Assembly: GCA_021730635.1 (NCBI GenBank)
Contig: JAJNNC010000015.1
Location: 116,119 to 180,118, forward strand
DNA length: 64,000 nucleotides
Source: Catalimonadaceae bacterium JC749
Lineage (GTDB): Bacteria; Bacteroidota; Bacteroidia; Cytophagales; Cyclobacteriaceae
Reading direction: 5' to 3'
The position numbers and the translations under genes were made by a program. The first letter of the stretch is position 1; each line of letters starts with the position of its first letter. A model generated the notes under the pieces. The model saw only the letters and a list, made by a program, of their open reading frames with translations, was not told the origin of the DNA and ran no database searches. This document shows positions 16,633-26,564 of the stretch, piece by piece.

Positions 16633-19581
16633 ATGCAAAAAGTTCTACTGCTCTCTCATCGATTCCTGTCCAACTGGTTCAGGCTGGTAAGCAGGCATTG
16701 GTTTTTGTATTTGTTCCTTCTCCCTTGGGGAATTTCTTATGCGCAAAATACCAACACTGTCAGTGGTACCGTGACTGGCGTTTCTGATGGTTTGGCTTTG
16801 CCTGGTGTCAACATCATTGTCAAAGGTAGTAGTTCCGGTACGGTGACAGATATCGATGGCCGGTATACCATTAACGTAGCCAACCAGAACGATACGCTGG
16901 TATTTTCATCTATTGGATATACGACCGAAGAAGTTCCGGTTAACGGCAGAAATACCATTGATATGACATTGGCAGAAGATATCCAAAGTCTTCGGGAAGT
17001 GGTTGTCATCGGATATGGTACCGCAGAAAAAAAGGAAATTACCAGTTCGGTGGCCAGCGTGGATGCCAAAGAATTTAACAGGGGAAATGTGAATGACCCG
17101 GCCCAGTTGCTTCAGGGTAAAGTAGCCGGTTTATCCATCGTCAAGCCAGGGGGTGATCCCAATGCCGGGTTTAATATCCGCCTTAGAGGGCTCTCAACTT
17201 TTGGAGCCAATTCACAGCCGCTGATTGTCATCGATGGGGTAGTCGGTGGTTCTTTACAGTCGGTAGACCCCAATGATATCGCTTCGGTGGAAGTGCTCAA
17301 GGATGCTTCCGCAGCCGCGATCTATGGTACCCGGGGTGCTTCCGGTGTGATTATCGTTACCACCAAAAGAGGATCAACGCCCGGTACGGCTACCATTGAT
17401 TATAACGGATATGTGTCCCTGGAGGAAGTCGCGAAATTTGTTCCTAACTCTTCTCCTCAACAGTTTGTAGAAGCCGGGGGAACCGATCTGGGCAACGAAA
17501 CCGACTGGCTGGACCTTTTGACAGACGATGGCATTACACACGTGCACAACATTTCTATAGCGAATAGTACGGAATCTTCCAGTTACCGGGCTTCTTTCAA
17601 TTACAGAGATGTAGAAGGCATTGCCCTGGGCAATGGATTTGATCAGATTAACGGACGTCTGAACCTTACCCAAAGAGCTATCAATGATAAATTGAATCTG
17701 ACCGTCAACCTGGGTATTACCCGCAGAAATGCAAGTTTTATTCCCTATGAAGCACTGAGGTTTGCCATTATCACCAACCCGACAGCCCCCATTTATAATG
17801 ACAATGATCCGGAACAGGGTTACTGGGAACCTACAACACCGGAATATCATAATCCGATGGCCATTGCCAATGAAACCACAGACAATGGGAACTTTAAAAC
17901 GATGTTAGGCAGTTTGCTGGCGGAATATGAGGTGGTAAGTGGATTGAACCTGAGTGCCTTTTATTCCCAGCAATATGAAAGCGACATGCGTTCTCAGTAT
18001 TTCAGTTCCAGAATGAGGTTTAGTTCTGCCAGCGGAAGAGGGGGATTGGCCAACAAATTTTCAGAGGATCGCATCAATGAGTTATTCGAACTGACAGGTT
18101 CTTTTAAAAGAAATCTGGGTTCCCTTTCGCTGAATACCGTGGTAGGGTACTCCTGGCAGGAGCTCACCACTGAGAACTTTTCTGCAGCGAATGGTAATTT
18201 TATCACGGATGATCTGCTCTATAATAACCTGGGGCTGGGCCTAGACATTGCCAACAACCTGGCAAGCATGGGTAGTTTGCGGGAAGAATCCCGGCTGATA
18301 TCCTTCTTTGGCAGAGCGATTCTGAACTTTGATGATACGTATTTCTTTACGGCAGCATACCGAAGGGAAGGGTCTTCCCGCTTTGGGGTCAACAATCGCT
18401 GGGGTAATTTTTATTCCCTCAGTGGAGGGCTGGATCTGATTCAACTTTTAGACCTGCCCATGGATGTGTTGAAACTAAGAGCCGGTTATGGCGTAACGGG
18501 TAACCTGCCGAACGAATTTTATGAATATTTACAACGCTTGGGTCCGGGCTCCAGATTCCTGTATAACGGTAGTTTTGTCCCCAGCTTTGGGATAGCTTCC
18601 AACCCCAATCCGGATCTGAAATGGGAGCAGAAGGCAGAAACCAATATAGGAGTGGATTTTGGCCTGTTCAGCAGTCGTTTAAGTGGTTCTATTGATTATT
18701 ATGTGCGCAACACCAAAGACGTGTTGCAGGTGGTCAGCGTGCCTGTTCCACCCAATTTCTTTCCGACAACCCTGGAGAACATCGGAGAGCTAAAAAGTAA
18801 TGGACTGGAAGTAGCCTTCAACTATCTGTTGTTGGAGAACAACGATGGGCTGGTATACAATACCGGTCTCATATTTTCTACCTTTAATACCGAACTGGTC
18901 AAATTTACCAATGAAAGTTCACAGCTTTTCTTAGGTAACCTGGGCCCTCCGGGCCTGAACAATACCCTGGTCATTCGTGTGAAAGAAGGAGAACCTATCG
19001 GAGATATCATGGCCCCCATTTTTTTGGGTGTTGACGAAGATGGCAAGAGAATTATTCAGGATCAGAATGAAGATGGGAATATCACCCAGATTGATGATGC
19101 TGTAGTAGTGGGCAATGGCTTGCCGGACTTTGAGTTGTCCTGGAATAACTCTATCACCTATAAAAGTTTCGACCTGAATTTCTTGTTGCGGGGTGCTTTT
19201 GGGCATAGTCTGGTCAACATCAACCGGGCCTATTATGAATCTCCTGCTGCTGCCAATAATTATAATCCGATCAGGACCAAGTATTATCTGCCTAACCTGA
19301 CAGAAGGAGAGTCCTGGAACAGCTATTATGTGGAAAAAGCGGATTTCTTTAAGCTGGATAACATAACATTGGGGTATAACTTGCCGCTGAGTGGCGGTAC
19401 TGCTTTCAGAAATGTTAGATTCTATCTGTCGGGCCAAAATGTATTCGTCATCTCTGACTATACCGGTGTAGATCCTGAAGTCCATTACAGTTATGGATCG
19501 CCGCTGGCTCCGGGCGTGGACGACAGAAATTCCTATTTCAGAACCAGAACCTACACCTTTGGTGTAAACTTCGGATTTTAA
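16633..19581 (+). CDS. SusC-family TonB-dependent outer-membrane transporter (arabinan locus)
   Basis: A 982-residue SusC/RagA protein. The ATG at 16633 (MQKVLLLSHRF) gives a proper signal peptide ending at GISYAQ; the longer frame from 16567 runs through the promoter element. After the signal comes a carboxypeptidase-D-like domain (VSGTVTG...LPGVNIIVKG), then the plug (LLQGKVAGLSIVKPGG, IRLRGLSTFGANSQPLIVIDGV, VLKDASAAAIYGTRGASGVIIV) and a 22-stranded barrel ending in a phenylalanine (FGVNFGF). With the SusD partner 20 bases downstream it should import oligosaccharides using TonB energy. The neighbouring enzymes point to arabino-oligosaccharides. Confidence 0.95.
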   Translation: MQKVLLLSHRFLSNWFRLVSRHWFLYLFLLPWGISYAQNTNTVSGTVTGVSDGLALPGVNIIVKGSSSGTVTDIDGRYTINVANQNDTLVFSSIGYTTEEVPVNGRNTIDMTLAEDIQSLREVVVIGYGTAEKKEITSSVASVDAKEFNRGNVNDPAQLLQGKVAGLSIVKPGGDPNAGFNIRLRGLSTFGANSQPLIVIDGVVGGSLQSVDPNDIASVEVLKDASAAAIYGTRGASGVIIVTTKRGSTPGTATIDYNGYVSLEEVAKFVPNSSPQQFVEAGGTDLGNETDWLDLLTDDGITHVHNISIANSTESSSYRASFNYRDVEGIALGNGFDQINGRLNLTQRAINDKLNLTVNLGITRRNASFIPYEALRFAIITNPTAPIYNDNDPEQGYWEPTTPEYHNPMAIANETTDNGNFKTMLGSLLAEYEVVSGLNLSAFYSQQYESDMRSQYFSSRMRFSSASGRGGLANKFSEDRINELFELTGSFKRNLGSLSLNTVVGYSWQELTTENFSAANGNFITDDLLYNNLGLGLDIANNLASMGSLREESRLISFFGRAILNFDDTYFFTAAYRREGSSRFGVNNRWGNFYSLSGGLDLIQLLDLPMDVLKLRAGYGVTGNLPNEFYEYLQRLGPGSRFLYNGSFVPSFGIASNPNPDLKWEQKAETNIGVDFGLFSSRLSGSIDYYVRNTKDVLQVVSVPVPPNFFPTTLENIGELKSNGLEVAFNYLLLENNDGLVYNTGLIFSTFNTELVKFTNESSQLFLGNLGPPGLNNTLVIRVKEGEPIGDIMAPIFLGVDEDGKRIIQDQNEDGNITQIDDAVVVGNGLPDFELSWNNSITYKSFDLNFLLRGAFGHSLVNINRAYYESPAAANNYNPIRTKYYLPNLTEGESWNSYYVEKADFFKLDNITLGYNLPLSGGTAFRNVRFYLSGQNVFVISDYTGVDPEVHYSYGSPLAPGVDDRNSYFRTRTYTFGVNFGF

Positions 19582-19601
19582 ACGCCCTAACACAGATGAT
19601 C

Positions 19602-21131
19602 ATGAAAAATATACTGCATAAAATCCTGGTGTTCACGATGACGGTCATCCTGAGCCTCTCCTGTACCGACCTGGATACTGAATTGTACAGCGAACTGACC
19701 CCGGACGATTTTTTCAAGACTGATGATCAGTTTGTCGCTGCCCTGGGAACCGCTTACACCTCCTTATACAGTTATGCCGGAGACCCCTGGTCTGCCCAGG
19801 AGTTATCCACAGAAACCAGTGCAGCCCCGGCCAAGTTTGGTCCTTGGGATGACAATGGTATCTGGGCACGATTGCACAGACACCAGTGGGAAGTGACCCT
19901 GGGGTTGTTTGATGCGTCATGGAATATGGGCTTTGGGGGTATTTCTACCTGCAACAGGCTCATTGAACAACTACAGGCTTTAGCGCCACCTGAGCAGGCA
20001 GAAGTGTTTGTGGCAGAGTTAAGAGCCCTCAGGGCTTACTATTATTTTCTGATGATTGATATGTTTGGTGATGTGCCCTTGATCACTTCTTTTTCTGAGG
20101 CAGAACCCAACCCCTCCAGAACGCCCAGGCCAGAAGTTTTTGGTTTTCTGACCACCGAGCTTAACGAAGTAATCCCCCTGCTTTCTGAAGAAGTGAGTGC
20201 AGCTACCTATGGAAGAATGAACCAGTGGGCGGCGTTGGCTTTGTTGACCAAATTGTATCTGAATGCAGAGGTTTATACCGGCACGCCTCAATGGGAACTG
20301 GCGGCATCCACCGCCCAGCAAATCATTGATGGTGGAATGTTTTCAATAGAACCCAATTATTTCTCAAACTTTGCCGTACAAAACAGTGGTTCCCGTGAGA
20401 ATATTTTTGTCATTCCTTACGAGGCTGGCAATGCCAACGGGTTCAATTTACATATGCGGACGCTGCATCCACTGAACAGAGAAACTTACAATTTCTCTAC
20501 GGGACCCTGGAATGGATATACTGCCCTGGAAGAGTTTTATAATTCTTTCACCGATGAGGATGTTCGTAAAGAAATGTTCATTGTGGGGCAACAATTCTCT
20601 TCTACAGGCGAACCTCTGCTCGATCCTAATGGTGCGATTGAAGTAGATTCCGAAGGAAATAAAGATCCCAGTGGAGAACCTATTGTGTTTACGCCTTATA
20701 TCAATGAACTGACGCCCAAAGCTTTTAGTGATGCTGGCGCCCGTATTGGTAAATATGAGTTTGAAATGGGCATACAACTGGACATGGATAACGATTTTCC
20801 TTTGCTTCGATATGCGGATGTGTTGCTGATGAGGGCGGAAGCCTTGTGGAGACAGGACAATGCCAGTGCGGAAGCCATAGCACTCATACAACAGGTTCGG
20901 GAGAGGGCAGGTTTGGCTGGTATCAGTCCCTTGACAGAAGACGAGTTGTACAACGAAATACAACGTGAAGTGGCTTTCGAAGGGCATAGCCGGACCAACA
21001 TGATACGTTTTGACAGGTTCAATGATGCCTGGTGGGAAAAAGAAGTATCTGATCCTTCAAAAAATTTGTTTCCCATCCCAGCCAATCAGCTGAATGGTAA
21101 TCCGAACCTCGTTCAAAATCCGGGATATTAA
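19602..21131 (+). CDS. SusD/RagB-family glycan-binding lipoprotein (arabinan locus)
   Basis: A 509-residue surface lipoprotein that forms the lid of the SusC transporter. The signal and lipobox are ILSLSC, with the mature protein starting CTDLDTELY. Family marks are TPDDFFKTDDQFVAALGTAYTSL, AELRALRAYYYFLMIDMFGDVPL, the TPR-like helices, LLMRAEALWR and IQREVAFEGHSRTNMIRFDRF. It ends in NPGY, as is typical. An ATG two codons earlier (19596) is also possible. It is in one operon with susC, and a hairpin follows at 21158. Confidence 0.95.
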   Translation: MKNILHKILVFTMTVILSLSCTDLDTELYSELTPDDFFKTDDQFVAALGTAYTSLYSYAGDPWSAQELSTETSAAPAKFGPWDDNGIWARLHRHQWEVTLGLFDASWNMGFGGISTCNRLIEQLQALAPPEQAEVFVAELRALRAYYYFLMIDMFGDVPLITSFSEAEPNPSRTPRPEVFGFLTTELNEVIPLLSEEVSAATYGRMNQWAALALLTKLYLNAEVYTGTPQWELAASTAQQIIDGGMFSIEPNYFSNFAVQNSGSRENIFVIPYEAGNANGFNLHMRTLHPLNRETYNFSTGPWNGYTALEEFYNSFTDEDVRKEMFIVGQQFSSTGEPLLDPNGAIEVDSEGNKDPSGEPIVFTPYINELTPKAFSDAGARIGKYEFEMGIQLDMDNDFPLLRYADVLLMRAEALWRQDNASAEAIALIQQVRERAGLAGISPLTEDELYNEIQREVAFEGHSRTNMIRFDRFNDAWWEKEVSDPSKNLFPIPANQLNGNPNLVQNPGY

Positions 21132-21157
21132 TAGTTTATTAGAATAGGTGAAACCAA

Positions 21158-21189
21158 GCAGGGAAGCTTACGCTTCTCTGCCTGTTTAT
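21158..21189 (+). terminator. Stem-loop after susC-susD
   Basis: GCAGGGAAGC (21158-21167) pairs with GCTTCTCTGC (21172-21181) across a four-base TTAC loop, with one G-T pair, followed by CTGTTTATT. It lies 26 bases after the susD stop. It may end or attenuate the susCD message before the enzyme genes. Confidence 0.55.
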
Positions 21190-21239
21190 TCATGGACGAA
21201 GAGATATTTACACAACGCATGACAAGGCATCATTACTCT

Positions 21240-21845
21240 ATGAAAACATTATCGGCGTTATCTGCTTTGGGAGTTTTGCTGATCATCTTCTGTTTGTCAG
21301 CTTGTCAGGAGAGCCCGGAAGAGCGCTATAAAAAAATGGAGCAGGCTGCCCTGTCCAGTGGCATACGCTACGACATGCTCTTTAAGGGTATTTACCTGAG
21401 CATGGAAGAAAAAGAGTTTTATCATTATTGTTATCAAATGAACCTGAAGGATGAATTCAGGCAGGGAGGCGTTAAAAATGGAAATTGGGTGGAATACAAA
21501 CTGAAGGATGAAATGAAATATCCTGCTGCCATCAACTTCTTTCCCATATTTGAAAACAATACCATCACAGAGCTTAAAGCTGCCATTTATTATGATAATG
21601 CCGAATTAAAAGATAAGGTCTTTGAAAGCGACAGCCTGCTGCTCGATGTGCTTCAATTGATGGAAAAATGGTATGGCCAGGGATTTATCAAAATTGAAAG
21701 TCCGTTTGCTTATAAAGACGATATCTATGTGAAAATAGATGGCAACCGGAGGATCACAGTGTTGAAAGATCAGAGCGGTCAAATGATCAACTTGTGGTTT
21801 GTAGATATGTTGGCCCAGGAACCAAAGGCCCTGCACACCAAGTGA
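21240..21845 (+). CDS. Hypothetical lipoprotein in arabinan locus
   Basis: A 201-residue protein with a lipoprotein signal (FCLSAC, then QESPEERYKK). The ATG at 21240 (MKTLSALSALGVLL) is preferred because it starts the signal; 21192 adds 16 polar residues. The mature part is mixed alpha/beta, rich in Lys, Glu, Tyr and Phe (SMEEKEFYHYCYQMNLKDEF, LQLMEKWYGQGFIKIES). I do not recognise a family. It lies between susD and the GH127 gene and could be a surface binding or assembly component (inference), but a function should not be assigned. Confidence 0.7.
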   Translation: MKTLSALSALGVLLIIFCLSACQESPEERYKKMEQAALSSGIRYDMLFKGIYLSMEEKEFYHYCYQMNLKDEFRQGGVKNGNWVEYKLKDEMKYPAAINFFPIFENNTITELKAAIYYDNAELKDKVFESDSLLLDVLQLMEKWYGQGFIKIESPFAYKDDIYVKIDGNRRITVLKDQSGQMINLWFVDMLAQEPKALHTK

Positions 21846-21947
21846 TCCTCAGCAGCGATGCCTGTCTTGATGTAAATAATTTCAGCCACCTCACCGGGGA
21901 TGAAATTACCTGTTACGATGCATTAACAACCTAATCAATACAATACC

Positions 21948-23942
21948 ATGAGTCCAATCAATAAAACCATAGGGATCCTGTTGGTGTGGTGCTGGGCGAC
22001 CCCCTGGGGGATGGCACAATCACCCATGACAGATTATCCCATTCAACCGATAGATTTTACCCGGGTACAAATGACAGAAGGTTTCTGGCGAAGCCGGCTG
22101 GATACTGTTTCGGAAGTAACCATACCCTATGCTTTCCAAAAATGTGAGGAAACAGGAAGGATCAACAACTTCATTTATGCCGGAGGCCTGAAAGAAGGCA
22201 AGTTCCGGGGAGAATTTGGTTTCGACGATTCTGATGTCTATAAAATCATAGAAGGAGCTTCCTATAGCCTTATGTTGAAAGACAACCCGCCAATGGAAGC
22301 CTACCTAGATACCCTGGTCTACTATATGGGTGCTGCACAGGAGGACGATGGCTATTTATATACCGCCTGGACCTTAAAAGCCAATGAATATGCCGACATG
22401 ACCTGCTGTTCTTATGATCCAGCGGGAAAATTTGTGGGTTCAAGGATGAGCCATGAGCTGTATAACGCAGGCCATATGTATGAAGCAGCCGTTGCGCACT
22501 ACAGGGCCACGGGTAAAAAAGATTTTCTAAACATCGCGATCAAAAATGCTGACCTGATTTACCAATTGTGTGTAGTGGAGGGGAAGGAATTTTATCCCGG
22601 CCACCAGGAAATTGAGCTGGGGCTGGTGAAATTGTACCGGGCTACCGGTAACGATCAGTACCTGACTCTGGCAAAGCTCTTCCTGGACCGTCGAGGGAAA
22701 GGACTGAGACAATATGAGAATGAAGGTGATCATCTGGGCACCTACGCTTTATATTCACAGGATCATGCACCTGTCACAGAACAGGAAGAAGCGGTAGGCC
22801 ATGCTGTCAGGGCGGCTTATATGTATGCTTCCATGGCGGATATCGCGGCTATCATGGAAGATGAGGCTTATCTAGCCGCCATTGATAAAATCTGGAACAA
22901 TGTGGTGGGAAAAAAACTGTATATCACTGGTGGATTAGGGGCAGGCAATGGCATAGAGGGTTTTGACGATAATTATGTGCTCCCCAATGATGCATATGCA
23001 GAAACCTGTGCCGCCATTGCTAATGTCTACTGGAACCACAGAATGTTTTTGTTGCATGGTGAATCCAAATACATAGATGTACTGGAGCGGTCACTGTACA
23101 ATAACCTGATCTCCGGATTGTCCATGCAGGGTGACAAGTTTTTCTATCCCAATCCATTGGCTTTTAATGGGGAAACAATGTTTAATCAGGGCGCGAACTG
23201 CCGTAGTGCCTGGTTCGATTGCTCCTGCTGTCCTTCCAATTTATCCCGCTTTATGCCTTCCATTGGAGGGTATGTCTATGCCGTGCAGGATGAAAATCTG
23301 TATGTCAATTTGTTTATGAACAATGCGGCTGCAATCGATTTTAGAGATGCAAAGTTTTCCCTCAGGCAGACGACTTCATATCCCTGGGAAGGAACGATTA
23401 CCCTGGCAGTTGATCATGATCAACCCATACAGGCCAATCTGATGATCAGGATACCAGGCTGGACAGTGAATGATCCCGTGCCCAGTGATCTTTATCGGTT
23501 TACCGAACCTAGTACCCAGAAAACCCTCATCAAAGTGAATGGTAAAGCTTTTCCCTTTGAGTTAGAGAATGGATATGCCGTGATACCCGGAAACTGGAAA
23601 AAAGGGGATCAGGTTGAAGTGCAATTTCCCATGGAGATCAGGGCTCTCGTAAGCCATGAAAAGGTGCAGGCCAACCAAGGGAAAATAGCCATTCAGAGAG
23701 GTCCTATCGTATTTTGTGCGGAAGGTATTGACAACAGCGGACATGCTGGGGATATTCATTTGGATAAGAAGACTCCCTTGCAGGCAGAGTACCGGGCAGG
23801 TTTGTTGGAAGGTATTACGGTCTTGAAAGGAAAGGGGTGGGTTAAATCACCTGACGAGCCAATCCAAGTGCAACTGATTCCCTATTATGCCTGGAATCAT
23901 AGAGATATCAGTCCGATGGCTGTATGGCTACCTGCCAACTAG
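21948..23942 (+). CDS. GH127 beta-L-arabinofuranosidase, secreted
   Basis: A 664-residue enzyme of family GH127 (old DUF1680), which removes beta-L-arabinofuranose using a zinc-bound cysteine nucleophile. The signal peptide ends at GMAQ. The catalytic (alpha/alpha)6 barrel includes HELYNAGHMYEAAVAHY and GHAVRAAYMYASMADIA. The zinc/nucleophile cluster is Glu352 and Cys354 (AETCAA), with Cys427 and Cys428 in CSCCPSN, matching the known Glu-Cys-Cys-Cys arrangement. The C-terminal part is beta-sandwich (MIRIPGW, IAIQRGPIVFCAEG). It is followed after 30 bases by another member of the same clan. Confidence 0.93.
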   Translation: MSPINKTIGILLVWCWATPWGMAQSPMTDYPIQPIDFTRVQMTEGFWRSRLDTVSEVTIPYAFQKCEETGRINNFIYAGGLKEGKFRGEFGFDDSDVYKIIEGASYSLMLKDNPPMEAYLDTLVYYMGAAQEDDGYLYTAWTLKANEYADMTCCSYDPAGKFVGSRMSHELYNAGHMYEAAVAHYRATGKKDFLNIAIKNADLIYQLCVVEGKEFYPGHQEIELGLVKLYRATGNDQYLTLAKLFLDRRGKGLRQYENEGDHLGTYALYSQDHAPVTEQEEAVGHAVRAAYMYASMADIAAIMEDEAYLAAIDKIWNNVVGKKLYITGGLGAGNGIEGFDDNYVLPNDAYAETCAAIANVYWNHRMFLLHGESKYIDVLERSLYNNLISGLSMQGDKFFYPNPLAFNGETMFNQGANCRSAWFDCSCCPSNLSRFMPSIGGYVYAVQDENLYVNLFMNNAAAIDFRDAKFSLRQTTSYPWEGTITLAVDHDQPIQANLMIRIPGWTVNDPVPSDLYRFTEPSTQKTLIKVNGKAFPFELENGYAVIPGNWKKGDQVEVQFPMEIRALVSHEKVQANQGKIAIQRGPIVFCAEGIDNSGHAGDIHLDKKTPLQAEYRAGLLEGITVLKGKGWVKSPDEPIQVQLIPYYAWNHRDISPMAVWLPAN

Positions 23943-23971
23943 CAATAAACAGAAAGTTCCAACAGATTCCC

Positions 23972-26329
23972 ATGAAAGTAATTGTATTGAGTGTTTTCTT
24001 CAGTTTCTTAATCCTGACAGGCCATAGCCAGGAAGGTCCGCTGGAAAGTTTTCCCCTTTCCTCCGTCCGTCTGCTGGAAAGCCCTTTTCAACAGGCGCAG
24101 CAAACCGATCTGACCTATATCCTGGCCCTGGACCCGGACCGTTTGCTGGCTCCCTTTTTGTTGGAGGCAGGGATTGAAACGCCGGCGAATCCTTATCCTA
24201 ACTGGGAAAACAGCGGACTTAATGGTCATATCGGAGGCCACTATCTTTCTGCCCTGGCCCTGATGTATGCCGCTACCCAACAAGCTGAATTACAGGAAAG
24301 GTTAGCGTACATGGTCAACAGGCTGGCAGCATGTCAGCAGAAAAATGGGGATGGGTATGTGGGAGGCATTCCTGGCGGTAAGGCGATGTGGCAGGAGATC
24401 GCCCGGGGAGAGATAGAGGCGGGCAACTTCTCTCTGAATGACAAATGGGTGCCTTTATATAATATCCACAAGCTTTTCGCAGGACTCCGTGATGCCTATG
24501 AAGTAGCTGGCCATGAACAGGCCAGAGAGGTGCTGGTGAAGCTGACTGACTGGTTTTTAAACCTGACTGCTGATTTATCGGAAGAGCAATTACAGGATAT
24601 GTTACGGAGCGAACATGGAGGCTTGAACGAAGTGTTTGCCGATGTGGCAGCCATCACCGGAGAAGAAAAGTATCTTGAGCTGGCCAGCAGGTTTTCCCAT
24701 CAGGCGATCCTGCAACCCCTGCTTCAGGAGCAGGATACCCTCACTGGTTTACATGCCAACACCCAGATCCCCAAGGTTATCGGCTATCAGAGAATCGCTG
24801 AATTAAACAAAGACCAGGCCTGGGCTGATGCGGCTGCCTTCTTCTGGGAAACTGTCGTTAATCGTCGCACAGTGTCTATCGGTGGCAATAGTGTCAGGGA
24901 ACACTTTCATCCGGTTGATCATTTTCTACCCATGATAGAGTCCAACCAGGGGCCTGAAACCTGTAATACCTACAACATGCTCCGCCTGACCAAAATGCTG
25001 TTTCTGTCGGACCCTAAGCCGGAGTACATAGCGTATTATGAAAGAGCTTTATACAACCATATTCTTTCTTCCCAGCACCCTACCAAGGGTGGATTTGTCT
25101 ATTTTACGCCTATGCGTCCTCGTCATTACAGGGTCTATTCTCAACCCGATCAGGGCTTTTGGTGTTGCGTGGGTTCTGGACTGGAAAACCATGGTAAATA
25201 TGGGGAACTGATTTATGCGCATCAGGAAAAGGATGTGTATGTTAATCTGTTTATTCCATCCCAACTTCAGTGGGAGGAGCAGGGGATTACACTGGAACAA
25301 ACCACTCAGTTTCCTTTTGCAGAAACTTCAGACATACTGGTGAAGGTAGCATCACCCGGGGCTTTTGCGATCAACCTCAGACAGCCTCAATGGGTGAAGG
25401 AGGGAGCCTTTCAGGTCAGCGTTAACGGAAAGGCGCAGGAAGTGTCATCCTCAGCTTCCTATGTTTCTATAGAACGCACCTGGAAATCAGGGGATGTGAT
25501 CTCGGTAAGTTTGCCCATGCATACGACGGTAGAATATCTGCCTGACGGTTCATCCTGGGCCTCTTTTATGCACGGGCCTATTGTGTTGGCTGCTGCCACA
25601 GACACGAAGGACTTAGCAGGACTTTGGGCCGACAGCAGCCGTATGGGACATGTAGCCAGTGGCGAATTATTTCCCATCGACGAGGCGCCCGTGATCATGG
25701 AAAAAAATCAGGAACTGTTGTCCAAAATAAAACCTGTTCCTGGTCAGCCAATGACCTTTACCGCTTCAGAGCTTATCTATCCTGAGAAGTACCGGGATCT
25801 CCAACTTGTTCCTTTCTTTACCCTGCATGAAGCACGTTATATGATCTACTGGCCGGTGACAACGCCAGAAAACCTGGAAAAGCAACAGGAGGTCATCCGA
25901 CTGAAAGAAAATGAAATGTTAGCCCTGGAAGCGCAAACGGTGGATCAGGTGGCTACCGGAGAACAACAGCCTGAATCGGATCATCACTTTAAAGGAGAGG
26001 ATACACAGACGGGCCTCTACAATGGATGGTTCTGGCGGGACGCCCAAGGATGGTTCAGCTATGATCTTAATAACAAGGAAAAGAAAGGTAAAACCCTGAG
26101 AGTGACCTATTTCGGGGGCGATAAAAACCGTCATTTTGATATTCTGGTTAACAATATATTGTTGAAAACGATCCATCTGGATGGTTCCCGGGGCGACACT
26201 TTCTTTCATGAGGATTACCCGATTCCTGAAAACATACTTAAAGAGAATGCTGAGGTATTGAATGTAAAATTTGAGGCCCATGAAGGTTCAGTAGCAGGGG
26301 GAATATATTATCTAAGACTACTTAAATAA
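23972..26329 (+). CDS. GH146-like beta-L-arabinofuranosidase, secreted
   Basis: A 785-residue enzyme related to GH127, most like the GH146 branch, which also hydrolyses beta-L-arabinofuranosides. The ATG at 23972 gives a signal peptide ending at GHSQ; the overlapping earlier start is unlikely. Signatures are SVRLLESPFQQAQQTDLTYI, YLSALALMYA, the Glu329/Cys331 pair (PETCNTYNML) and Cys398-Cys399 (FWCCVGSGLENHGKYGE), the likely zinc site and nucleophile. A C-terminal beta-rich extension from about residue 640 (GWFWRDAQGWFSYDL) resembles domains often fused to this family. It is co-transcribed with the GH127 gene. Confidence 0.9.
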   Translation: MKVIVLSVFFSFLILTGHSQEGPLESFPLSSVRLLESPFQQAQQTDLTYILALDPDRLLAPFLLEAGIETPANPYPNWENSGLNGHIGGHYLSALALMYAATQQAELQERLAYMVNRLAACQQKNGDGYVGGIPGGKAMWQEIARGEIEAGNFSLNDKWVPLYNIHKLFAGLRDAYEVAGHEQAREVLVKLTDWFLNLTADLSEEQLQDMLRSEHGGLNEVFADVAAITGEEKYLELASRFSHQAILQPLLQEQDTLTGLHANTQIPKVIGYQRIAELNKDQAWADAAAFFWETVVNRRTVSIGGNSVREHFHPVDHFLPMIESNQGPETCNTYNMLRLTKMLFLSDPKPEYIAYYERALYNHILSSQHPTKGGFVYFTPMRPRHYRVYSQPDQGFWCCVGSGLENHGKYGELIYAHQEKDVYVNLFIPSQLQWEEQGITLEQTTQFPFAETSDILVKVASPGAFAINLRQPQWVKEGAFQVSVNGKAQEVSSSASYVSIERTWKSGDVISVSLPMHTTVEYLPDGSSWASFMHGPIVLAAATDTKDLAGLWADSSRMGHVASGELFPIDEAPVIMEKNQELLSKIKPVPGQPMTFTASELIYPEKYRDLQLVPFFTLHEARYMIYWPVTTPENLEKQQEVIRLKENEMLALEAQTVDQVATGEQQPESDHHFKGEDTQTGLYNGWFWRDAQGWFSYDLNNKEKKGKTLRVTYFGGDKNRHFDILVNNILLKTIHLDGSRGDTFFHEDYPIPENILKENAEVLNVKFEAHEGSVAGGIYYLRLLK

Positions 26330-26510
26330 TATAGTCAGAAGGGGGAATCCGAAGAAGTACCGGGTAGTGTTGGAAAACTTATTTTAATTGGGCGATGATC
26401 TTAAAAAAAGGAATACTGTTCAGTTTATTTATCATTGCCTGTGAAACGAATTTTCAGAACAAAAAAGGTAAATTCTACAATCATACTTGTGATTGTATCA
26501 ACCTATCCCT

Positions 26511-26546
26511 TATATTTATAATTGTATAATATACACTTAAAATCAA
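26511..26546 (+). promoter_or_regulatory. Shared 30-bp regulatory element, GH51 copy
   Basis: This is the second copy of the element found upstream of susC, identical at 28 of 30 positions and containing TATATTTA, a TGTA-N5-TACA dyad and CACTTAA. The first ATG after it is at 26565, 24 bases downstream, the same spacing as to susC. That ATG opens a 35-codon ORF, not GH51. Confidence 0.6.
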
Positions 26547-26564
26547 CAACCAACACAACAGACT

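Noticed and set aside
18931..19593. 220-codon reverse-strand frame
   Set aside because: Antisense to the 3' part of susC, with no start context and shadow-like composition.
23924..23971. Upstream start for the GH146 gene overlapping GH127
   Set aside because: The extra 16 residues precede a complete signal peptide beginning at 23972, so the later ATG is the better start.
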